Counted from the stretch's first letter, positions 1 through 9,658 are shown. The stretch is 64,000 bases of DNA from Agrobacterium vitis (GCF_014926405.1 NZ_JACXXJ020000004.1:310001-374000); one strand, 5' to 3'. The notes: generated by a model from the letters alone, not told the origin. Made by a program: numbers and translations.

Positions 1-174
1 GCTTTGGTTGAAACCGCGATGGATCGATACAAAGGCGTTATTGGGCTGTGTTTGCGTGCCCGGTCATTCTTTGCTCAACAGACAGAGGCTGTGATCGCCA
101 TCGCGGTATGCTGCTTGGTCGGGCAAAAAATCTTGGCAGCGCTGATCCAGCGTTATGGCATCTACAACCGCTAA
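1..174 (+). pseudogene. C-terminal remnant of an IS5-type transposase
   Basis: Frame 1 reads from the window edge to a TAA at 172-174. Its start, ALVETAMDRYKGVIG followed by LRARSFFAQQTEAVI, resembles the conserved tail of IS5-group DDE transposases (the METxMxRYK...LRARxFxAQQTEAAIGVAVLNRML region). The resemblance fades after about residue 40, where the family continues VLNRML but this frame reads CCLVGQK. I infer a decayed or truncated end of an insertion sequence that starts left of the window. The family call rests on recalled motif similarity. No terminal inverted repeat could be identified. Confidence 0.5.
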
Positions 175-463
175 GCTGGCCGCGGTGCCATCAAGGGATT
201 GCTGTTACGCGGACCGCACAATCTTCGGGATATTCTGGCAACGCCTATCCTCAAACAGACCGGCTCCTACCAGCAGGACAGCTATGCCAGTCAGAACACA
301 TCGGATGAATAGCTGATCCGCATCTGCCTGGATGTCAGTCGTCTTCGCCTTGAACGGATACGAGCCGTCACCTTTGTTCGCCAGATTCCCTAAATTATAA
401 GGCGACGACAAGGTTACCACATAATATCTTGTATTTTGTAATATTACGTGGTTTTATGCGGAT
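175..463. other. Intergenic stretch before the Lrp regulator
   Basis: No supported gene. Frame 1 stays open from 175 to a TAG at 307-309, reading AIKGLLLRGPHNLRD and beyond. This looks protein-like but lacks a start and I cannot assign it, so it may be further mobile-element debris. Close to the next gene is a perfect 10-bp palindrome, GTAATATTAC, at 438-447. It lies 16 bases before the Lrp start in AT-rich DNA, so it is a possible autoregulatory site or part of the promoter. Confidence 0.35.
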
Positions 464-919
464 ATGGATATCATAGACCGCAAAATAGTCAGTCTTCTTG
501 CCGAAGACGCCCGCCGCTCGCTTGCCGATATTGGCAATATCGTTGAGCTTTCCGCGTCGGCCGTGAACGAGCGCATCAGACGCCTGACCGCGAGTGGGGC
601 GATCCGCCGTGTCACCGTTGATGCCGATCCATCCGCATTCGATTTGCCGGTGATCGCCTTCGTGTGGATCGCCTTGGCGGCGGATGCGGACGAGGCCAGC
701 TTTCGTACCTATGCTGCGTCCCAGTCCGCTATTGCGGAATGTCACCACGTGACGGGGCAATGGTCCTATCTCATCAAGGTTCATGTCGCGTCGCTGGCGG
801 AAATCGAAGCCTTTCTGGCGGGAATGAAACAGAACAGATTCCTTGCACGTAGCGAGACAATCATTGCTCTCTCATCCGTGGTGCCAGGACCATTCATGCC
901 GAAGGGAAGTTTGGACTGA
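464..919 (+). CDS. Lrp/AsnC family transcriptional regulator
   Basis: A 151-residue protein of normal length for the family. The N-terminal winged helix-turn-helix begins MDIIDRKIVSLLAEDARRS and has the recognition region SASAVNERIRRL at about residues 30-41. A C-terminal effector-binding RAM domain follows, with the typical CHHVTGQWSYLIKV segment at about 92-105. The stop overlaps the start of the downstream LysE exporter by one base (TGATG), so the two are translationally coupled. Lrp regulators beside LysE exporters commonly activate export when their amino acid accumulates. That role is inferred here from pairing alone. There is no strong Shine-Dalgarno sequence before the ATG. Confidence 0.93.
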   Translation: MDIIDRKIVSLLAEDARRSLADIGNIVELSASAVNERIRRLTASGAIRRVTVDADPSAFDLPVIAFVWIALAADADEASFRTYAASQSAIAECHHVTGQWSYLIKVHVASLAEIEAFLAGMKQNRFLARSETIIALSSVVPGPFMPKGSLD

Positions 920-1536
920 TGGAGCTGACATTCATTTTGAAAAGCATTGTGCTTGGCCTTGCTGTCGCAGCTCCGCTCGGCCCCATCGGCGCCTTGTGCA
1001 TCAACCGGACCCTTGAACGTGGGTTCTGGGCCGGGGTGGCGGGCGGCTTTGGGACTGCTCTGGCGGATGCCGTCTACGCCAGTCTCGCCGCGCTTGGCTT
1101 TTCCGCTTTCGCGGCGACCCTTGCGACAATCGATACGCCGCTCAAAATCATCGGTGGACTTTTCATGGTGTGGCTCGGCTGGAAAAGCCTGAAGCCCAAA
1201 CCTCTCGCGGACGCGGCCAAGGTCGGAGCGCGCGATCTTTTCGGTACCATCGCTGCAACCTTTTTCCTGACAATCACCAACCCTGTCACCATTCTGTCCT
1301 TTGCTGCAATTTTTGCCGGTCTTGGCCTTGCTGACGCATCGGGGGCGACAAATGCGTTTTTCGTGGTCGCAGGCGTTTTCCTCGGCTCGTTGCTGTGGTG
1401 GTTCCTATTGAGTGGCGGCATTGCATTGGCGCGACAGCGTCTTCCCTCGAGTTTTGTCCGCTGGGTGTCCCGTTTGTCCGGACTGATACTGATCTCGTTC
1501 GGGCTTTTTGCCCTCGGTTCAATCGCTTGGGCATGA
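919..1536 (+). CDS. LysE/RhtB family amino acid exporter
   Basis: A 205-residue inner-membrane protein. It has the LysE signature near the N-terminus (GLAVAAPLGPIGALCINRTLERG, spanning residues 13-35) and about six hydrophobic segments. The loop around residues 115-120 has the TNPVTILSF motif typical of LysE/RhtB carriers. The family exports amino acids such as lysine, arginine, homoserine or threonine by proton exchange. The substrate cannot be predicted here. It is coupled by a one-base overlap to the upstream Lrp regulator. The next gene converges from the other strand. Confidence 0.92.
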   Translation: MELTFILKSIVLGLAVAAPLGPIGALCINRTLERGFWAGVAGGFGTALADAVYASLAALGFSAFAATLATIDTPLKIIGGLFMVWLGWKSLKPKPLADAAKVGARDLFGTIAATFFLTITNPVTILSFAAIFAGLGLADASGATNAFFVVAGVFLGSLLWWFLLSGGIALARQRLPSSFVRWVSRLSGLILISFGLFALGSIAWA

Positions 1537-1693
1537 TCGCTCGATGAAGATGCACGGCGTTATCTATTGGTGTCCGTCAACACATTCACCGGAGCTGACG
1601 GTAAAGATAAGACGACTGAACTTTGATTGACACAGATGCGCGATCTGGCACCGTGCATTCCCGCGATTACCGCGATACCAGTCGTTGCAATCA

Positions 1694-2770
1694 TCACTCC
1701 GTCCTGCGTGCCGCAGCGATAATGGCGGCAAACAGATCGAGATCAGCCATGGACTCTGATGGTGGCGTTCGGTTCTCGCCACCTTGCGTGACCGCCGCAT
1801 GAAAGGCTCTCAGCTCGACATCAAAGGGGTCTTGATGAAAGGGGCCGAGCCGGGTGAGGCTGTTATCGTCATCGGTGGAGTTTTGAACATCCAGCACCAT
1901 CGGCAGATTGCGGATGTAAGGGGTTGGATACTCAAAGGCCAAGCGATTGTAGCGGGAGTTGATCTCGAAGCCGGCTTCAAAGCGCACGACATCGCCGATC
2001 ATGCATTCATAAATTGCGGTAAAATGACCGTAGTCAAAGAGGGCCGTGATCTGGCTGCCGCCCTGTTTAATCTCGGCGGCAATCACGCGCTTGGGACTGC
2101 CCAGCAGATCCCGCATGGCCGAGAGGGAATGAGACGAAAGCCCTGTCAGCACAGAATACGCCGTCTGAAGTTCAGCGGATGCATTCGGGCCAAGCAGGCT
2201 GTCCATCATCGTGCCACGCAACTGACGGCTTTCCTCGACAAGGCTCGCCGGAATATCGCCGTTGGGTGTGACAACCGTATCTGTTTGGCGAAAATACCAG
2301 GGGCCTTCGCAGATGACATCCCGGACACGAACGTAGGTAATGTCGGCAAAGGCTGGCAACCGCTTTTTCGCCTCCAGAAAAGCCGGTGCAAATCGGCGCA
2401 TATAACCAACCATGGCAACGCGATCTGTCTGCTCCACCACATCACTGAGTGCAGCGAGGTCTTCCATCGTCAAACAGCAGGGCTTTTCAATCAAGACATG
2501 CTTATGGGCCTTCAGAGCCGCACGGGCATGACGGCCATGGTATTGATCCGGGCTCATGATCAGAATTGCATCAATATCCGGTGACGCAATCATCGCATCG
2601 ACACTGTCAAATACGCGCTCAATGCCCCACCGGATCGAGATCGACCGGGCCACGCTAGGGGACGGATCGTAAGCGCCCGCAAGCGTGAACATTTCGGTCA
2701 ATCTCTGCAAAATCGGCAGATGGATCAACTGCGCCACTTCTCCAAGCCCAACAAGACCAAGTCTCACCAT
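1694..2770 (-). CDS. Gfo/Idh/MocA family NAD(P)-dependent oxidoreductase
   Basis: A 358-residue protein. The Rossmann fold starts at the N-terminus (RLGLVGLGEVAQLIHLP), and the EKP motif appears at about residues 94-96 (HVLIEKPCCLT). This family oxidises or isomerises sugars, inositols and sugar acids. The gene is divergent from a TIM-barrel isomerase and a ROK regulator, and a sugar-type ABC importer and alpha-mannosidase lie further right. It therefore probably acts on a sugar released or imported by that locus. The exact substrate is unknown. The ATG at 2768-2770 fits the family N-terminus directly. Confidence 0.88.
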   Translation of the reverse strand: MVRLGLVGLGEVAQLIHLPILQRLTEMFTLAGAYDPSPSVARSISIRWGIERVFDSVDAMIASPDIDAILIMSPDQYHGRHARAALKAHKHVLIEKPCCLTMEDLAALSDVVEQTDRVAMVGYMRRFAPAFLEAKKRLPAFADITYVRVRDVICEGPWYFRQTDTVVTPNGDIPASLVEESRQLRGTMMDSLLGPNASAELQTAYSVLTGLSSHSLSAMRDLLGSPKRVIAAEIKQGGSQITALFDYGHFTAIYECMIGDVVRFEAGFEINSRYNRLAFEYPTPYIRNLPMVLDVQNSTDDDNSLTRLGPFHQDPFDVELRAFHAAVTQGGENRTPPSESMADLDLFAAIIAAARRTE

Positions 2771-3036
2771 AGGATTTCCCGCCTTCGACCAGCTTTCAAG
2801 ATGCGATAGATATTTCAGGCCGAATTAAATACACAATAATGATTATATCAAGAGATGTTTTGCACGAAATGAGCAGCCTCGGCACAGAATTTTGAAAACG
2901 GAAATGGCTTAATGATTGAATTTGCTTTATTTTGTCCGATTTTCAAGAAAATAGCATTTTTAACGCAATGCTCTTTTGCTTTTAAATCGGATCAATTAAG
3001 GTGTCATTGTAGATTTAATAATCAATGGAGTCGACT

Positions 3037-3903
3037 ATGAAGCTTGCGACAGCGCCCGACGCCTGGGGCGTCTGGTATGCAGACGATCCGCGACAGACCC
3101 CTTGGGAGCGCTATCTGGACGAGGTGCGAGACTCCGGCTTCACGGCGACGGAGACCGGGCCTTGGGGCTATCTGCCCACTGATCCATCCCGTTTGACAGA
3201 TGCTCTCGGCAGTCGTGGGTTGAGCGTATGCGGATCAGCGCTCGTGCATCTGCTTGCTCCCACGGACGCAATGGAAACCCTTCGACCCAGACTGGAGCAG
3301 ACCTGCGGCCTGCTGAAGGCCATGAAGGCTGAGTGGGTGGTGCTGATGGATGATTCAGACCTGCCCCTCCCCGGCAAAAGCCGCGAGCTTTCCCCGCAGG
3401 ACTGGGCATTGATGATCCGCAACGTCAAGGAAGCCGCGCATTATGTCACTGAAGAGCATGGACTATCTTTTGTTTTTCATCCGCATGTCGGCTCCGGCGT
3501 GGAAACGGAAGCCGAAGTCATTCGCCTGCTGGAAGAAACGCCGGAAGATAGCGTCGGCCTTTGCTTCGATTTTGGTCATCACGCCTATACGGGTGCCGAT
3601 GCCGTGGCCTTTATGAAGCGCTATGCGGACCGTATTCCCTATTACCACTTCAAGAATGTTGATCCCGTCTTGCTGGCGCACATACGCCAAAACAACATCA
3701 ACTTCATTGAGGGCTTCCAGTCGGGCGTTATGTGCGAACTGGACAAGGGCATGGTGGATTTTGCTGAAGTTCGGGATTTTCTTGCAACCCGTGGGTTTGA
3801 TGGCTATGCCGTTTATGAACAGGATATGTATCCCTGCCCTCCGGAGAAGCCTTTTCCGATTGCGTGCCACAACCGGCAGGTCTTGCGTGAGCTTGGGATT
3901 TAA
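3037..3903 (+). CDS. Sugar phosphate isomerase/epimerase (xylose-isomerase-like TIM barrel)
   Basis: A 288-residue protein resembling IolE/AP-endonuclease-2-type TIM barrels. Visible elements are FVFHPHVGSGVETE at about residues 146-159, the metal-ligand-type segment VGLCFDFGHHAYTG at 173-186, and IPYYHFKNVD at 202-211. These supply the His, Asp and Glu ligands usual in the family. I prefer the ATG at 3037 over the in-frame ATG at 3025 because GGAG at 3027-3030 is correctly spaced from it. The gene is probably co-transcribed with the downstream ROK regulator. It likely interconverts a keto-sugar or inosose from the neighbouring carbohydrate pathway. No substrate can be fixed. Confidence 0.85.
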   Translation: MKLATAPDAWGVWYADDPRQTPWERYLDEVRDSGFTATETGPWGYLPTDPSRLTDALGSRGLSVCGSALVHLLAPTDAMETLRPRLEQTCGLLKAMKAEWVVLMDDSDLPLPGKSRELSPQDWALMIRNVKEAAHYVTEEHGLSFVFHPHVGSGVETEAEVIRLLEETPEDSVGLCFDFGHHAYTGADAVAFMKRYADRIPYYHFKNVDPVLLAHIRQNNINFIEGFQSGVMCELDKGMVDFAEVRDFLATRGFDGYAVYEQDMYPCPPEKPFPIACHNRQVLRELGI

Positions 3904-3949
3904 CATCCATACCGAGAGTGGCGTGCGACAATAGGACGAAGGAACAGCC

Positions 3950-5212
3950 GTGACACTTCTGGATCGGTTTGATGGAGGCTTTGCCCGCGACGGTGAGGAC
4001 ATTATTGCGGGCAGCCGGATTGAAGATGCCCGCATTCACAATCGTCGTCTGGTATTTGAAACCATTTTTCAACGCGGCCCCATCAGCCGGGTGGAGATTT
4101 CAGCCATTGTCGGGCTGAAACCCCAAACCATTTCGTCCATCACCCGCGAACTGCTTGAACAGCAGTTGATTGTGGAGGCCGGGCGCTCGTCCGGTCTGCG
4201 CGGGCAGCCGCAAATCTATCTGGAGGCCAATTCCGAAGCAGGCTTTTCAATCGGGGTTCATCTGGATCAGAACCAGTGTCATATTCTGGTGTTTGACCTG
4301 AAACGGCAGGAGCGCGCCCGCAAGTCGATGCGGTGTGATACGGCAAACCCCGATGTGACCGTGCGGATGCTGGCGCAAACCATAACAACATTGCTGCACG
4401 ACAATGCCCTGCCTGCGGAGCGCATCTGGGGCCTTGGTCTGGTACTGCCCACATTCGGCTCCGATGTCTACGATTTCGATTTTTCCATGCAGCATTGGGA
4501 GGCCTGGCGCGATGCATCCTTTGCCGAAGACCTGCAACGCCTGACCGGCTTTGCCGTTCTGGTGGAAAATGACGGAACGGCAGCAGCCATTGGCGAGCGA
4601 CTTCACCGCCACGATGCACAGGAGGCGTCGTTTGCCTATTTCTACATCGGCCATGGTGCCGGTGCGGGGCTGATTATTGATGGCTATCCCTTCAAGGGTG
4701 TTGGCGGAAATGCGGGCGAAATCGGGCTGTTGCCAATCCTTGGCCTTGGCGCCAATCCGGTCTGGCCGGACAACCCCGGCAGCGCTGTTCAGGGCGGTGT
4801 TCTTTCTATTGGCGGGCTGGCAGCCGCTTGCGGTCTATCAGAGCAGTCCATGGATGAGCAGAGCATCTTGAGCCTGCTGGAGCGGCGTGATCATCGGTTG
4901 ATGGATTGGCTGGCGTCTGCGGCCAGTGTGCTGCGTGATGTCTGCGCGGTCATTGAAGTGATGTTCGATCCCGGCTTTATTGCCGTGGGCGGTGCCTTGC
5001 CGCGTGCGCTGGTGGAACGACTGGTGGATCGCGCCTATCCACTCCGCCCCACGCCATCGGCTCGGCGTGACCGGGCCTTGCCTCGGCTTTTGCCTGCAAC
5101 GCTGATTGAGGATGCGGCGGTGACAGGGGCCGCGATGCTGCCGATTTTTGTCACCACCAGCCATAATTTCCGACATCTCTATTTCCGGCAGATTCTCGCA
5201 GACGACCGGTAA
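3950..5212 (+). CDS. ROK family transcriptional repressor (NagC/XylR type)
   Basis: A 420-residue protein. An N-terminal MarR-like winged helix includes RVEISAIVGLKPQTISSITREL at about residues 47-68. A ROK domain follows, with VENDGTAAAIGER at about 205-217 and the glycine-rich FYIGHGAGAGLIIDG at 230-244. The usual ROK zinc motif (CxCGxxGC) is not evident. The start is GTG at 3950, preceded by AGGACGAAGGA. ROK repressors sense sugars or sugar phosphates, so this one probably controls the surrounding carbohydrate genes. Its 3' end is 3 bases from the convergent ABC ATPase gene. Confidence 0.9.
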   Translation: MTLLDRFDGGFARDGEDIIAGSRIEDARIHNRRLVFETIFQRGPISRVEISAIVGLKPQTISSITRELLEQQLIVEAGRSSGLRGQPQIYLEANSEAGFSIGVHLDQNQCHILVFDLKRQERARKSMRCDTANPDVTVRMLAQTITTLLHDNALPAERIWGLGLVLPTFGSDVYDFDFSMQHWEAWRDASFAEDLQRLTGFAVLVENDGTAAAIGERLHRHDAQEASFAYFYIGHGAGAGLIIDGYPFKGVGGNAGEIGLLPILGLGANPVWPDNPGSAVQGGVLSIGGLAAACGLSEQSMDEQSILSLLERRDHRLMDWLASAASVLRDVCAVIEVMFDPGFIAVGGALPRALVERLVDRAYPLRPTPSARRDRALPRLLPATLIEDAAVTGAAMLPIFVTTSHNFRHLYFRQILADDR

Positions 5213-5215
5213 TGG

Positions 5216-6259
5216 TTATGCAGGCTCTGCATGATGGACCGCTTTGTTATCGCGAAACACCGTGTAGCGGGCGACAACGGGTGTATAGAACGCTCCTTCT
5301 TTAATTGCGGCGTCTTTTGGTGTCTGAACTTTCCAGACGGTGCCATCCTGCGCTTGTGCCTCGATCTTGAGGAAAGAGCCGTAATTGACAATGCGCCGCA
5401 CGCACGCCCCTTGGCTGTCATCTGATGGCAAGAGGGCAATATCTTCAGGACGCACCGTTAACAATGCCTCGCCCGCCTCAATGGGCGCATCAATGGCAAC
5501 GCCACCCAGATGTGTGCGACCTTGGTTGATCTGAATGACATGAGAATTCATATCGCCAATGAAGCTGGCAACGAAGGGCGAATTGGGCGTTGAGTAAATT
5601 TCACGCGGCGTGCCCACCTGTTCAATCCGCCCCATGCTCATCACCACAATCCGGTCAGCAACAGAGAGAGCTTCATCCTGACCATGGGTGACGAACACTG
5701 TGGTAATGCCGAGTTTTTTCTGGATTTGCCGCACCTCTTCGCGCAACCTGTCACGTAAGTGTTGATCGAGACTGGCAAAGGGCTCATCCATCAGCAGAAT
5801 TTTCGGCTCCAGCACCACGCAACGGGCAATGGCAACACGCTGACGCTGGCCACCGGACAGATGCGCCGGGAGGCGCTTGCCATAATCCGCCAACCCCACC
5901 ATGGCCAAGGCATCGGAGACCTTGCGGGCAATCTCGGCTTTCGGCAGTCCGCGCAGCGTCAGGCCAAAGGCAATGTTTTCAAACACAGTCATGTGCTGCC
6001 ACAGGGCATGGCTTTGAAACACCATGGCGGTTGGGCGTTTTTCCGGCGGCGTGCGTGCAACGTCAACGCCATCAATCAGCACCTTGCCGCCGGATGGCGT
6101 CTCGAACCCGCCAATAATGCGCAGCAATGTCGATTTTCCTGACCCGGATGGGCCGAGAAGGCAGACCAGTTCACCATCATCAATGGTGAGCGACAACGGT
6201 TCAATCGCGGTCACGATGGAATAGTTTTTCGAGACGTTTTCGAGGGCGAGTGTGGACAT
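5216..6259 (-). CDS. ABC importer ATP-binding protein (MalK/PotA type)
   Basis: A 347-residue ATPase. Walker A is GPSGSGKST (about residues 36-44), the Q-loop is MVFQSHALW, the signature is LSGGQRQRVAIARC (about 133-146), and Walker B is ILLMDEPFASLD (153-164). The H-loop is VFVTHGQDEA. A C-terminal OB-type regulatory domain follows. I chose the ATG at 6257-6259 because the protein then starts with the typical strand STLALENVSKNY. It is the last gene of a leftward operon (binding protein, permease, permease, ATPase). A long palindromic element separates it from the upstream permease gene. Confidence 0.93.
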   Translation of the reverse strand: MSTLALENVSKNYSIVTAIEPLSLTIDDGELVCLLGPSGSGKSTLLRIIGGFETPSGGKVLIDGVDVARTPPEKRPTAMVFQSHALWQHMTVFENIAFGLTLRGLPKAEIARKVSDALAMVGLADYGKRLPAHLSGGQRQRVAIARCVVLEPKILLMDEPFASLDQHLRDRLREEVRQIQKKLGITTVFVTHGQDEALSVADRIVVMSMGRIEQVGTPREIYSTPNSPFVASFIGDMNSHVIQINQGRTHLGGVAIDAPIEAGEALLTVRPEDIALLPSDDSQGACVRRIVNYGSFLKIEAQAQDGTVWKVQTPKDAAIKEGAFYTPVVARYTVFRDNKAVHHAEPA

Positions 6260-6285
6260 GCGTTCAGTGTCTTTCTCGAAAAAGA

Positions 6286-6386
6286 GCATCGGACCGAAAA
6301 GTGGAACCCGGTTTTCGGACCAATCCGATGCATAAACAAGGATTTCCAGAGTCTGTCAGGTTCAATCTGAACCTGACAGACTCTGG
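6286..6386. repeat. RIME-like palindromic intergenic element, copy A
   Basis: A mosaic of two hairpins. The first has outer arms GCATCGGA (6286-6293) and TCCGATGC (6324-6331), with nested arms CCGAAAA and TTTTCGG around GTGGAACCCGG. The second is a perfect 19-bp inverted repeat (6346-6364 and 6368-6386) with loop ATC. A related element lies at 26341-26430 and a fragment at 33401-33420. The architecture and the GTGGAACCCGG core resemble rhizobial intergenic mosaic elements. It sits between the second permease and the ATPase genes of one operon, so it would fold in the mRNA. Confidence 0.65.
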
Positions 6387-6396
6387 GTTTGAATCA

Positions 6397-7218
6397 TCAT
6401 CCGCCCAACCCCTTGGCGAAAGCCTCGCCGCCAATCACCCGCCGTGCCATCAGGATGGCGGCCAGAGACGGCACCCAGAGCATGACCGACAGCACAGCCC
6501 CATATTGCACCACCAACTGGTTGTTGATCATCGACATCATCAACAGCGGCATGGTGCGAATGCGCGGCGCACCCACCAGCCACGCGCCTTCCGTCTCGTA
6601 AAAGGTCCAAACGAAGGTCATCAACAAAGCGGCGGCAATGGTGGGAAAGGCCTGCGGCAGGGTGATGTGGCGAAACACCTGCCAGCGGTTTGCGCCAACA
6701 TCGCGGGCGGCTTCTTCCATATCCCGGCTGACGGCTCTAAACGCCGCCGTTGGCAACCAGATCATCAACAGCAAGGTATTCAACAGCTGGATAATCACCA
6801 CGCCGGTGAAGGTGCCCACCAGATTGAAGGATAAAAACAGCACCGCGATGGAGATGATCAATGCAAAGCGCGGAAAGGCATTGGCCATCAAAAACGACAG
6901 CATGAACACCGATTTCCCCGGAAAATCCATGCGGGCAAAGGCATAGGCCGCTGGCAGGCAAATGATGGCGGACAGTGCTGTCACGGTCAGCGACAGCTCA
7001 ACCGATGTCCAAAGGGCCGCCCAGACATCCGGGCGGGCCAAGACCGCAGACCAGAAGCGAAAGCCCCATTTGGTGGGCAGAACGGACGGATAGAACCATT
7101 GTTCGGCAAAGGCCCAGAGAAAGACTGTCAGCACGGGCAGAACGATAAAGACAATCAGAAACAGCAGAATGATCAGGCCAAAGACATCATGGCGGCGACT
7201 GGACAGCAACATCATCAC
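6397..7218 (-). CDS. ABC importer permease (PotC/CysW-like)
   Basis: A 273-residue inner-membrane permease with about six membrane helices. The cytoplasmic EAA loop is DMEEAARDVGANRWQVFRHI at about residues 167-186, where it contacts the ATPase. Its start overlaps the end of the upstream permease by four bases (ATGA-type overlap), showing tight coupling. The two permeases resemble the spermidine/putrescine, iron and 2-aminoethylphosphonate group more than the MalF/MalG sugar group. That is noteworthy beside an alpha-mannosidase. Confidence 0.9.
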   Translation of the reverse strand: MMMLLSSRRHDVFGLIILLFLIVFIVLPVLTVFLWAFAEQWFYPSVLPTKWGFRFWSAVLARPDVWAALWTSVELSLTVTALSAIICLPAAYAFARMDFPGKSVFMLSFLMANAFPRFALIISIAVLFLSFNLVGTFTGVVIIQLLNTLLLMIWLPTAAFRAVSRDMEEAARDVGANRWQVFRHITLPQAFPTIAAALLMTFVWTFYETEGAWLVGAPRIRTMPLLMMSMINNQLVVQYGAVLSVMLWVPSLAAILMARRVIGGEAFAKGLGG

Positions 7219-8084
7219 TCTCCGTCTTGGGGCTTGCGGGCAATCGAGCGGACATAGGCAATACCGGCAAGAGAGCAGATCAGAAAGGTGATGGTCGCCT
7301 GCGTTGAGGCTTGCAGCGGATCACGCACGCTTGCAAATGTACGCAGCATGAACGGCCCCATCATTTCCGGGCTTGTAGGCCCCAGCATGAAGGGCATCAG
7401 GGCTTGGCCGAAAAAACCTAGAAAATTCAGCGCCGATACGATCAACAGGGAATGCATGATTTGAGGAATGATGATGCGCACCAGAATCCGCAGCCGCCCC
7501 GCGCCCACATCACGGGCCGCTTCAATCGAGGCATCCGAAATGCCGGACAGGCCGGAGATCAAGATCAGCAAAGTGAGCGGCATACCGTCCCAGAGCAGGC
7601 CGATCACCGGCCCCCAAGGAGTCAGATAGGGCGATGCATAATGATGGAACCCGATCAAGGATAGCAGGCTCTGTAACCAGCCATTCGGCCCCAGATAGCG
7701 GATCAGTGCGTAGCAGATGATAATGCCGGGAACAAACATGGGAAACAACGCCAAGCCTTGAATCAGGCTGGCCAGCGGACCACGGGTAAAGCGCATGTAG
7801 AGCGCAATCGGCAGATTGATAGCAATCAGCAGCGCGAGGCTGACGAAGGTGGTCCAGAGCGTCCTGCCAAGATTGGCAAGACTATAGGCATCGGTGAAGA
7901 AGAAAACATAGCTGTCAAAATTCAGCGCATGGACACCATCGCGGCCTTCACGCCAGAAGGTGCCGATTATGGTCAGCGCCGCCGGATAGAACAGAAAAAT
8001 CACGATGGACAGAACCGGGATGGCCACAAAGGCCAACCCGGTCCAGCGCGATCCTTCCGAGAGGCCGTGCGTTTGCATCACCAT
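7215..8084 (-). CDS. ABC importer permease (PotB/CysU-like)
   Basis: A 289-residue inner-membrane permease. The first membrane helix (about residues 14-36) is followed by a periplasmic loop and five further hydrophobic segments. The EAA loop is ASIEAARDVGAGRLRILVRI at about 194-213. It lies 3 bases downstream of the binding-protein gene and overlaps the next permease gene, so all belong to one leftward operon. With its partner it forms the heterodimeric membrane channel of the importer. Confidence 0.9.
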   Translation of the reverse strand: MVMQTHGLSEGSRWTGLAFVAIPVLSIVIFLFYPAALTIIGTFWREGRDGVHALNFDSYVFFFTDAYSLANLGRTLWTTFVSLALLIAINLPIALYMRFTRGPLASLIQGLALFPMFVPGIIICYALIRYLGPNGWLQSLLSLIGFHHYASPYLTPWGPVIGLLWDGMPLTLLILISGLSGISDASIEAARDVGAGRLRILVRIIIPQIMHSLLIVSALNFLGFFGQALMPFMLGPTSPEMMGPFMLRTFASVRDPLQASTQATITFLICSLAGIAYVRSIARKPQDGE

Positions 8085-8087
8085 GCC

Positions 8088-9230
8088 TCAGCGTTTGATG
8101 TTCGATGCGACGTTACGATACCAGCCCTCAAACAGTGCAGGCTCCCATGTACCGGGGAAAAGTGGGATGGATTTGGGCGCGACTTTTGCGAATTTATCCT
8201 GCAGTTCCTTGGACATAAACTCCCACTTGATACCGGGGAATCCACCGAGGTCGGTCACAACGTGGTTCTGGATGTCCGCTGTGATCAGGTAATCAGCGAG
8301 TTTGAGCACCATATCCTTGTTGGCCGCAACCGTTGGCACAACAATGCCGGAGAAGCCGCCGGTAAACGCCAGATCCTGCAACTGCGCAACAGATGTTGTC
8401 TCAGGCACCACGCCCTGGCTCATCGCCTGCAAGGCCATGTCTGACCAGGCAACGGTCATGGAAACAGCACCACTGGCCAGCATCTGGATGGACGCTGTGT
8501 TACCGGATGTGTATTCACCGCCATTGAACAGCGATGGCTGGATGTCCTTGAGCAAAGGCCAGAGCTTGGAAAACAGCGGCTCGGCATAGGCCGGGGTGAA
8601 ATTTTCCGGCAGAAACAGGTCGGGGTTCAGGCCGGTGACTTCCTGAAGCGCACGCTCGATAAAGCAGGCCCCGGAGTCACCAAGATCAGGACGGGCATAG
8701 GCAAACTGGCCGGGATTGGCCTTGATCCACGCCACAAGCTCCTTGAAGGTGGTGGGGACGGCTTTGACCTTGTCGGCATTATACATCATCACGACTTGCG
8801 AGCCGCGATAGGGCAAAAGCGCCGGGCTTTGCACCACGACCGGGTTGACCTTGTCGTAATTGGACAGGCCAGCCTTGGAAAAATCCACCCAGAGACCGGC
8901 TTCCAGCGACCCTGTGGGATAAAACGGGGTGACAGCTTCCAGCATATCGACCTGTGGGTCCTTCTTGGCTTTGAAGGCGGCCATAGCGCGATCAGCCAGA
9001 GAATTCATCGCCGACCCGCCACCGCCCGGAACAAGATTGAGCGTCACACCGGAATGGGCCGCCTCAAAACCCGGCTTGATCACCTGGGTCCAGAAATCAA
9101 TGACATTGGTATCGCTGTTGAAGAATATGTCGAGAACGCCGGGGGCGGCAAAGGCGGGCCTTGCACCAGCCACGGCCAGACCAACACCTGTCGCAGAATA
9201 TTTCAGGAATTCACGTCGTTGCATGCGCAT
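8088..9230 (-). CDS. ABC importer periplasmic substrate-binding protein, Tat-type signal
   Basis: A 380-residue extracellular solute-binding protein of the family 1/iron-polyamine fold. The signal peptide carries a twin-arginine-like motif RREFLK followed by a hydrophobic core and an AFA-A cleavage region. This suggests export in folded form by Tat. I chose the ATG at 9228-9230 because GGAGG lies 5 bases upstream (9236-9240); an ATG two codons later is also possible. It is the first gene of the importer operon, transcribed away from the GH38 mannosidase. The ligand is not deducible. A mannoside or modified sugar is suggested only by context. Confidence 0.9.
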   Translation of the reverse strand: MRMQRREFLKYSATGVGLAVAGARPAFAAPGVLDIFFNSDTNVIDFWTQVIKPGFEAAHSGVTLNLVPGGGGSAMNSLADRAMAAFKAKKDPQVDMLEAVTPFYPTGSLEAGLWVDFSKAGLSNYDKVNPVVVQSPALLPYRGSQVVMMYNADKVKAVPTTFKELVAWIKANPGQFAYARPDLGDSGACFIERALQEVTGLNPDLFLPENFTPAYAEPLFSKLWPLLKDIQPSLFNGGEYTSGNTASIQMLASGAVSMTVAWSDMALQAMSQGVVPETTSVAQLQDLAFTGGFSGIVVPTVAANKDMVLKLADYLITADIQNHVVTDLGGFPGIKWEFMSKELQDKFAKVAPKSIPLFPGTWEPALFEGWYRNVASNIKR

Positions 9231-9658
9231 TGACACCTCCATTGGCAGCACGAACATGCGCCTGCCCTTTGTTTGGCCAAGAATAAGGCCAGGTTCCCAC
9301 TCCAGACTGGCGACTGCGCTTTAGTTGCGTCTCTATCTGCCAATATTTAAATTCTTAACACGAATTATATCGCCTCTGTCAAGCAAGCAAATGAACAAAT
9401 ATTCGTTTTCATAGTCCATCGGACTCGACGATATCCGCCAGAATTCCCATCGAAATGGCAATTCGCGTGCTCATCAGCCGAGCGCAACACACAAAGAAAT
9501 CCGATATTTTTGAGAGATATCGGTCGATATTATGCGATAATTCGCTATGATCGCGCCAAATGCAGCAGAAAAATCGCGATCCTGTTTTCTCAAAATATTA
9601 TATCATCAGCAATGATTAAATGTTGCAGTGCCAAACAAAACCAATGCGGGAGACCATC
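9231..9658. other. Divergent promoter region, ABC operon / alpha-mannosidase
   Basis: A 428-base intergenic stretch between two divergent transcription units, notably AT-rich from 9340 to 9620. I see no gene. It should hold the promoters and probably the ROK repressor operator for both units. No single operator can be called with confidence. Confidence 0.5.
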